Below are positions 6,451 through 9,993 of a stretch of DNA of 9,993 nt, piece by piece. Location of the stretch: contig CAJTLD010000090.1 in the NCBI GenBank assembly GCA_910577065.1, forward strand, positions 251 through 10,243. Reading direction: 5' to 3'. The DNA comes from an uncultured Lachnospiraceae bacterium. Lineage in GTDB: Bacteria; Bacillota; Clostridia; Lachnospirales; Lachnospiraceae. Under the pieces are notes generated by a model. It was not told the origin of the DNA. It searched no databases and worked only from the letters and a program-made list of their open reading frames with translations. The translations under genes were made by a program, and so were the position numbers. How positions within the stretch are numbered: position 1 is the first letter of the stretch; each line of letters opens with the position of its first letter.

Positions 6451-7868
6451 AAAGCCTGCCGATACGGATGAAAATTACTATGTGGTTTACGGCCGCGTTT
6501 TTGCTGGTCGTTTCCTTTGCTTTTTTTATTGTGTTTCTTGTCCATTTGCAGATTGTTCGTAAAATCGTGCGGGACAATCTGATTGAAACCGTTGAGGACA
6601 ATGTGGACGAGGTGGAATATTATACGAATATTGAGCAGTTCGGCCGGAATAATAATACGGATTATCTGAGGATTTACCAGGACGGGTATCTGGAAATTGA
6701 CGATGATTTCCTGGACCGGGTCAACGGCGTCTGTACCGCATTGTACAGTTCGGATATGGCGTTTTTGTACGGGGAGAACCCTATTCCGAGGGAGTCTGCC
6801 GGGATTGGATTTTGCGATTCTAAGGTGCGGCAGGTTAAGGCGGGCGGGTACCTTTATTTTATTTTTGACCGGAAGCTAACGGCGAAGGGGCTGGAGGGGC
6901 TTTGGCTTCGGGGCGTCGTTTCGGAAACGCAGGGGGAGGATCATATGACGGATGTGCTGCGCCTTTCGCTTTTGTTTTTGCCGCTTTTGGTCGTTTGTTC
7001 TGCCCTGGGCGGCTATTTGCTTACCAAAAAAATGTTAAGCCCAATCCAGGCAATTTCTGAGTCTGCCTGCGGAATCGGGACGGGAAACGATTTGGGACGG
7101 CGGATTGTGCTTGGGGAGGGGAAGGACGAACTGCACCAGCTTGCCGAAAGCTTTAACGGCATGTTTACGCGGTTAGAGAAGGCGTTTGAAACGGAACGCC
7201 AGTTTACGTCGGATGCGTCCCATGAGCTGCGCACGCCGGTTTCGGTGATTCTGGCACAGTGTGAATTTTCTCTGGAGGAACCCAGAAGCGGGGAGGAGTA
7301 TGAACGCGCGCTGCGTACGATTTTGCGGCAGGGCAGAAGGATGTCCAGGCTGATTAATGATATGCTGGATTTTTCGCGTCTGGAAATGCGGGCGGACAGC
7401 TTTGCCTGTGAAGAAATTGATATGGCAGAGCTGGTGGAGTCTGCCTGCACGGATCTGGCGTTTATCAGGGAGCATGGCATTACCTTGCGGTGGGAGGCGG
7501 AACGCGGTATTGTGTTTTGCGGGAACCGGGGACTTTTGACGCGGCTTTTGACCAATCTGGTGAACAATGCTTATCGGTATGGGAGGGAAAACGGCCGTAT
7601 TTTTGTTTGTTTAAAGAGAGTTGGGGAAGGGATGGAATTGTCTGTTTCGGACGATGGGATCGGTATTGCAGAAGAGGAGCAGGAGAAAATTTTCCGTCGG
7701 TTTTACCAGTCGGATCATTCGCGTTGCGGAACGGGAGCGGGTTTGGGGTTGGCGATGGTGGAGGAAATTGCAAAGTTCCATAATGGATCCGTGCGTGTGG
7801 AGAGCGAACCGGGGAAGGGAAGCAGGTTTGTTTTGGTGTTTCCGGCGGGGTGTTTTAAGGTGGATTGA
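6447..7868 (+). CDS. Membrane sensor histidine kinase
   Basis: 473 residues, cognate partner of the preceding regulator. Membrane helices lie at about 12-33 and 169-192, enclosing an extracellular sensor region of roughly 135 residues with no recognised fold. A HAMP domain follows (about 190-243), then the HisKA domain with phospho-acceptor H259 in SHELRTPVS. The ATPase domain has the N box LTNLVNNAYRYG (368-379), G1 box DDGIGI (402-407), F box EKIFRRFYQSD (413-423) and G2 box GTGAGLGLAM (428-437). All catalytic motifs are intact. It starts at the ATG overlapping the regulator stop, with GGGAGG (6431-6436) ten bases upstream. Neighbouring PepSY genes suggest that its signal or output concerns the cell envelope. 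The ligand cannot be inferred. Confidence 0.96.
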   Translation: MKSLPIRMKITMWFTAAFLLVVSFAFFIVFLVHLQIVRKIVRDNLIETVEDNVDEVEYYTNIEQFGRNNNTDYLRIYQDGYLEIDDDFLDRVNGVCTALYSSDMAFLYGENPIPRESAGIGFCDSKVRQVKAGGYLYFIFDRKLTAKGLEGLWLRGVVSETQGEDHMTDVLRLSLLFLPLLVVCSALGGYLLTKKMLSPIQAISESACGIGTGNDLGRRIVLGEGKDELHQLAESFNGMFTRLEKAFETERQFTSDASHELRTPVSVILAQCEFSLEEPRSGEEYERALRTILRQGRRMSRLINDMLDFSRLEMRADSFACEEIDMAELVESACTDLAFIREHGITLRWEAERGIVFCGNRGLLTRLLTNLVNNAYRYGRENGRIFVCLKRVGEGMELSVSDDGIGIAEEEQEKIFRRFYQSDHSRCGTGAGLGLAMVEEIAKFHNGSVRVESEPGKGSRFVLVFPAGCFKVD

Positions 7869-7883
7869 TTTTTGAATGGGGTT

Positions 7884-7915
7884 CTAATAAAACGCTAATG
7901 TTTGTTTTGTATAAT
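7884..7915 (+). promoter_or_regulatory. PepSY operon promoter with 11-bp-spaced CTAAT activator repeats
   Basis: A perfect TATAAT (7910-7915) has no recognisable -35 box. Instead CTAAT occurs at 7884-7888 and again at 7895-7899, start to start 11 bp, one helical turn. OmpR/PhoB-type regulators commonly bind such direct repeats as head-to-tail dimers and replace a missing -35. The encoded response regulator directly upstream is the obvious candidate. Transcription would start near 7922, giving a G-rich leader of about 150 bases. Confidence 0.6.
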
Positions 7916-7928
7916 GCAATCAGGTTTT

Positions 7929-7975
7929 GGGGGTGGGGTAGGCTGGCAAAGATCCGTCAGCCAGAGGGCAGGGGG
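7929..7975 (+). other. G-rich leader element, possible G-quadruplex with hairpin loop
   Basis: Four G tracts lie on the transcribed-sense strand: five Gs (7929-7933), four (7935-7938), three (7966-7968) and five (7971-7975). The outer loops are one and two bases. The central loop contains a GGCTG/CAGCC stem (7941-7945 with 7958-7962) that would pull the inner tracts together. This would lie at the very 5' end of the PepSY mRNA. The fold is inferred only. Confidence 0.3.
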
Positions 7976-8057
7976 TGCGGAAGTGGAGGTTTTTTCTACT
8001 CCCGGGAGGGAGGGGCGTTGTCGGAATTGCTGGGAGTTTATTTGTTTGCGGTTGGGG

Positions 8058-8065
8058 AAGGGAGG
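8058..8065 (+). promoter_or_regulatory. Ribosome binding site that sets a TTG start for the first PepSY gene
   Basis: AAGGGAGG lies eight bases before the in-frame TTG at 8074 and only two before another TTG at 8068. No ATG in frame is available nearby, so initiation at 8074 is preferred. It places the hydrophobic export segment at the very N-terminus. Confidence 0.5.
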
Positions 8066-8073
8066 AATTGCCG

Positions 8074-9039
8074 TTGGGGAAGAATGAAAGCGGCTCGTTG
8101 CTGCGAAAACGAAAAGCAGCGGTTTTTTGCGGGGCTGCTTTGGGTTTGGCGGTTTTTTTTGGAGCAGGTGCGGCATTTGCTTTGACTGTGATTGCAGATG
8201 GGTATCCGGCAGGGATGACGCGTGGGGCGGCGGGCAGTGCGGAGCCGGTTTTGTTGGGAGAGGCGATTGAGGCGGCTTTTTTGGACGCGGGGATTAGCGG
8301 CAGGGATGCGACGGTTACGAATGCGAAACGGATTTCGGATCACGGGATTTTTGTGTATCGTGTGGAATTTTGTGTCGGGGATACGGAATTTGTGTATGAG
8401 ATTTTTGAGGACAGCGGAACTGTTTACAGTAAAAGCCAGAAAACGGTTGTTGCTCAGAAGGAAGGAACGGTTGTGCAGCCGGATGCAGATGGGGATGTGT
8501 CCGGAGCGGGAACGGGTGAGGAAGCGCTCGGGAGCGGGGGGCAGCCGGATGCGGAAGGGAATTTGGCGGGAAGCGGCGCAGAGCCGGATGCTGCCCAGGA
8601 TTCGGCCGGAGCCGGAGTACAGGATGCATTTTCGGATAGTAATGTATCGGGTGCAGGACAGGATTCGTCCGGAAGCGGGGGACAGTCGGGTGCAGGGCAG
8701 GAAGTGTCCGGAAGCGGCGGGCAGCCAGGCGCTGTTGGGGATGCATCTTTAGGGAGTGGAGAGGGGGAAGCTGGAAGCGGTCAGAATGCGGGGCAGCCGG
8801 GCATGGCACAGCAGTCGGGCTCCGGTTCGGATATTGGTTTGGAACAGGCGAAAGCGATTGCTTTAAGTCATGCGGGGTGTACGTCGCAGGAGGTTCAGTT
8901 TTCTAAAGCAAAATTTGAAAAAGAACATGGAAGTATATTTTATGAAATTGAATTTTACAAGGACGGTATGGAGTACGAGTACACGATTCATGCGGTGACC
9001 GGTGAAATTCTGGAATTTGAAACGGAAATGGACGATTGA
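8074..9039 (+). CDS. Exported PepSY-domain protein with long Gly/Ser/acidic repeat linker
   Basis: 321 residues from the TTG chosen by its ribosome binding site; a GTG at 7975 would give 354. A basic RKRK (11-14) precedes a hydrophobic segment (15-36) ending in AFA, either a cleaved signal peptide or a membrane anchor. A first PepSY domain spans about 62-128 (GEAIEAAFLDAG to DSGTVYSKSQK). Residues 130-252 form a linker rich in Gly, Ser, Ala, Gln, Asp and Glu, built of imperfect 13-residue units such as GSGGQPDAEGNLA and GSGAEPDAAQDSA. A second PepSY domain (253-321) is the more canonical one, with FYEIEFYKDGMEYEYTI and AVTGEILEFE. PepSY domains occur in peptidase propeptides as inhibitors and in surface proteins of unknown role. 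The protein lies downstream of the kinase under a likely regulator-controlled promoter, and 16 bases separate its stop from the next PepSY gene. Confidence 0.85.
   Translation: MGKNESGSLLRKRKAAVFCGAALGLAVFFGAGAAFALTVIADGYPAGMTRGAAGSAEPVLLGEAIEAAFLDAGISGRDATVTNAKRISDHGIFVYRVEFCVGDTEFVYEIFEDSGTVYSKSQKTVVAQKEGTVVQPDADGDVSGAGTGEEALGSGGQPDAEGNLAGSGAEPDAAQDSAGAGVQDAFSDSNVSGAGQDSSGSGGQSGAGQEVSGSGGQPGAVGDASLGSGEGEAGSGQNAGQPGMAQQSGSGSDIGLEQAKAIALSHAGCTSQEVQFSKAKFEKEHGSIFYEIEFYKDGMEYEYTIHAVTGEILEFETEMDD
8461..8829 (+). repeat. Degenerate 39-bp coding repeats in the PepSY linker
   Basis: The unit beginning near 8530 and the one near 8569 are 39 bp apart and share a GGnAGCGG...AGCCGGATGC framework. Related units recur around 8667 and 8707 (GTCCGGAAGCGG). 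In protein they read GSGGQPDAEGNLA, GSGAEPDAAQDSA, GSGGQSGAGQEVS and similar. The period corresponds to 13 residues, with drift and some partial units. Confidence 0.55.
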
Positions 9040-9055
9040 AAAGGAGGATTTTAAT

Positions 9056-9993
9056 ATGAAGAAACGCAGTGTTTTTGCAGCAGTTCTGTTAATGGTTTGC
9101 CTGGTTTTTGCTAATGTTGTCTGCCTGCCTTCTTTTGTGCAGGCGAAGCAGCTTACGAAAATCAGCCAGGTAAAAAAACTGGCGAAGAAGCAGGTAAAGG
9201 GCGCGTCGATATTAAAAGTGGAAAAGGATCGGGAGGACGGCCAGGTTGTTTATGAGGTAAAGCTGTCAAAAGGCAAGAAAAAGTATCAGCTTATTTACCG
9301 CGCTTCTGATTCCAAGCTGCTTTCTTATGAGTGGGAACTGAAATCCCGCTATATAAAGAAGGGCGGCGGAGTTGCCATTACCAGAGACAAATGTAAAGAA
9401 CTGGCCCTAAAGGAAGTTTCCGGTGCAACGATTACTAAAATTTCCCAAAAATTTGATGACGGAGTTTCTCTGTATAAAGTGAAAATGAAGAAGGGAAATA
9501 AGAAATATGAATTAAAGTTCCATGCGTTTACCGGCAAGCTGTTGGAATATGAATGGGAATTAACGAATGTAAAAGGCCGGGAAGATGCAGAGTATATCAG
9601 CGAAGAAAAGGCAAAACAGATTGCTTTAAAAGAAGCGGGCGGCGGAACGGTTGTTAAGATAAAATTTGAAACGGATGACGGGGTTCCGGTGTATGAGGTA
9701 GATATTATAAACGGCAGTTATGAATATGAGATTAAAATTCACGCCCGCACCGGTGAAATACTGGAATCGGATTCAGAGCCTGTCAGTCCGCTGCCTCCGC
9801 AGCAGGGCAACACGGACCAGATTGGAATTGATGCCGCTAAGGAGGCTGCGGCAGCGGATGCAGGATGTACCGTGTCTGGGGTTACATTTACGAAGACGAA
9901 GTTGGATTGGGAAGACGGTATCCTGATTTATGAGATCGAATTTTATTCGGCAACACATGAATACGAATATGAAATCATTGCGGCTACCGGAGT
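9056..9993 (+). CDS. Secreted multi-PepSY-domain protein, partial at the right edge
   Basis: Open from ATG 9056 to the window end (312 codons plus two bases) with no stop, so the C-terminus is missing. A strong AAAAGGAGG (9039-9047) lies eight bases upstream. A classic signal peptide (KKR, hydrophobic 5-24) ends VQA at 28-30, with cleavage likely before K31. Four PepSY-type repeats follow at about 31-95, 105-170, 180-238 and 255 to the edge. Each has a helix rich in KxxAxKEA and a strand pair such as VPVYEVDIINGSYEYEI, closing with a variant of HAxTGEILE. A Pro-rich spacer PVSPLPPQQG (242-251) separates repeats 3 and 4. Repeats 1 and 2 are strongly basic, repeats 3 and 4 acidic. It is probably co-transcribed with the previous PepSY gene. 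Base usage lacks that gene's strong G excess. Function is unknown beyond an extracellular location. Confidence 0.88.
   Translation, partial: MKKRSVFAAVLLMVCLVFANVVCLPSFVQAKQLTKISQVKKLAKKQVKGASILKVEKDREDGQVVYEVKLSKGKKKYQLIYRASDSKLLSYEWELKSRYIKKGGGVAITRDKCKELALKEVSGATITKISQKFDDGVSLYKVKMKKGNKKYELKFHAFTGKLLEYEWELTNVKGREDAEYISEEKAKQIALKEAGGGTVVKIKFETDDGVPVYEVDIINGSYEYEIKIHARTGEILESDSEPVSPLPPQQGNTDQIGIDAAKEAAAADAGCTVSGVTFTKTKLDWEDGILIYEIEFYSATHEYEYEIIAATG

Noticed and set aside
7975..8073. GTG start that would lengthen the first PepSY protein by 33 residues
   Set aside because: The extension would place a second hydrophobic patch and a Gly-rich stretch before the signal sequence, and it falls in the G-rich leader. 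The TTG at 8074 has a well-spaced AAGGGAGG.
7865..8185. 106-codon frame overlapping the kinase end and the PepSY start
   Set aside because: It begins with TTG inside the kinase gene without a ribosome binding site, has Gly/Trp/Arg-rich composition typical of G-skewed noncoding DNA, and lacks domain features.
8315..8809. Long minus-strand frame opposite the PepSY linker
   Set aside because: A Pro/His/Arg-rich translation is what the reverse complement of a Gly/Ser/Asp repeat gives; no ribosome binding site or domain is seen.
1..9993. CRISPR arrays, tRNA or rRNA genes, toxin-antitoxin or known anti-phage systems
   Set aside because: No regularly spaced identical repeats, no cloverleaf or ribosomal RNA motifs, and no toxin or effector domain was seen. 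The XRE pair lacks a recognisable toxin.

Overview
The window looks like the chromosome of a Gram-positive Clostridia member, most likely of the Lachnospiraceae. The grounds are strong AGGAGG-type ribosome binding sites, short overlapping operons, an Rpn-type PD-(D/E)XK nuclease of the kind common in that family, and a two-component system followed by secreted PepSY proteins. This is inference from gene style; no species is assigned. All convincing genes lie on the plus strand.

Layout. (1) 58-3416: a promoter and a two-gene ABC exporter operon of the MacB/FtsX type: an ATPase (137-829) and an 864-residue permease with two FtsX domains (822-3416, overlapping the ATPase by 8 bp). (2) 3417-3771: a gene-free stretch holding a palindrome-rich block that looks like an interspersed repeat. 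(3) 3772-5499: a more AT-rich accessory block. It holds a small XRE-type repressor with two identically spaced palindromic operators on its promoter, an overlapping three-helix membrane protein, and an Rpn-family nuclease gene with its own promoter and a clear rho-independent terminator. (4) 5500-5705: a gene-free stretch with three hairpins. (5) 5706-9993: an OmpR-type response regulator and sensor kinase overlapping by 4 bp, then a separate promoter whose -35 position is occupied by an 11-bp-spaced CTAAT direct repeat, then two exported PepSY-domain proteins. The first has two PepSY domains joined by a 123-residue Gly/Ser/acidic repeat linker. The second has at least four PepSY domains and runs off the right edge.

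How the genes probably work together. The ATPase and permease form one transporter of unknown substrate. The XRE protein and its membrane partner are probably an autoregulated pair, possibly with the membrane protein titrating the repressor. The kinase senses something outside the cell and phosphorylates the regulator, which probably activates the PepSY promoter through the CTAAT repeats. The PepSY proteins would then act at the cell surface, as inhibitors, chaperones or ligand binders, and may feed back on the kinase.

The most interesting signals are the twin operators of the XRE pair, the CTAAT repeat at the PepSY promoter, the expanded PepSY architecture with a repeat linker, and a G-rich 5' leader that could fold as a G-quadruplex around a hairpin.
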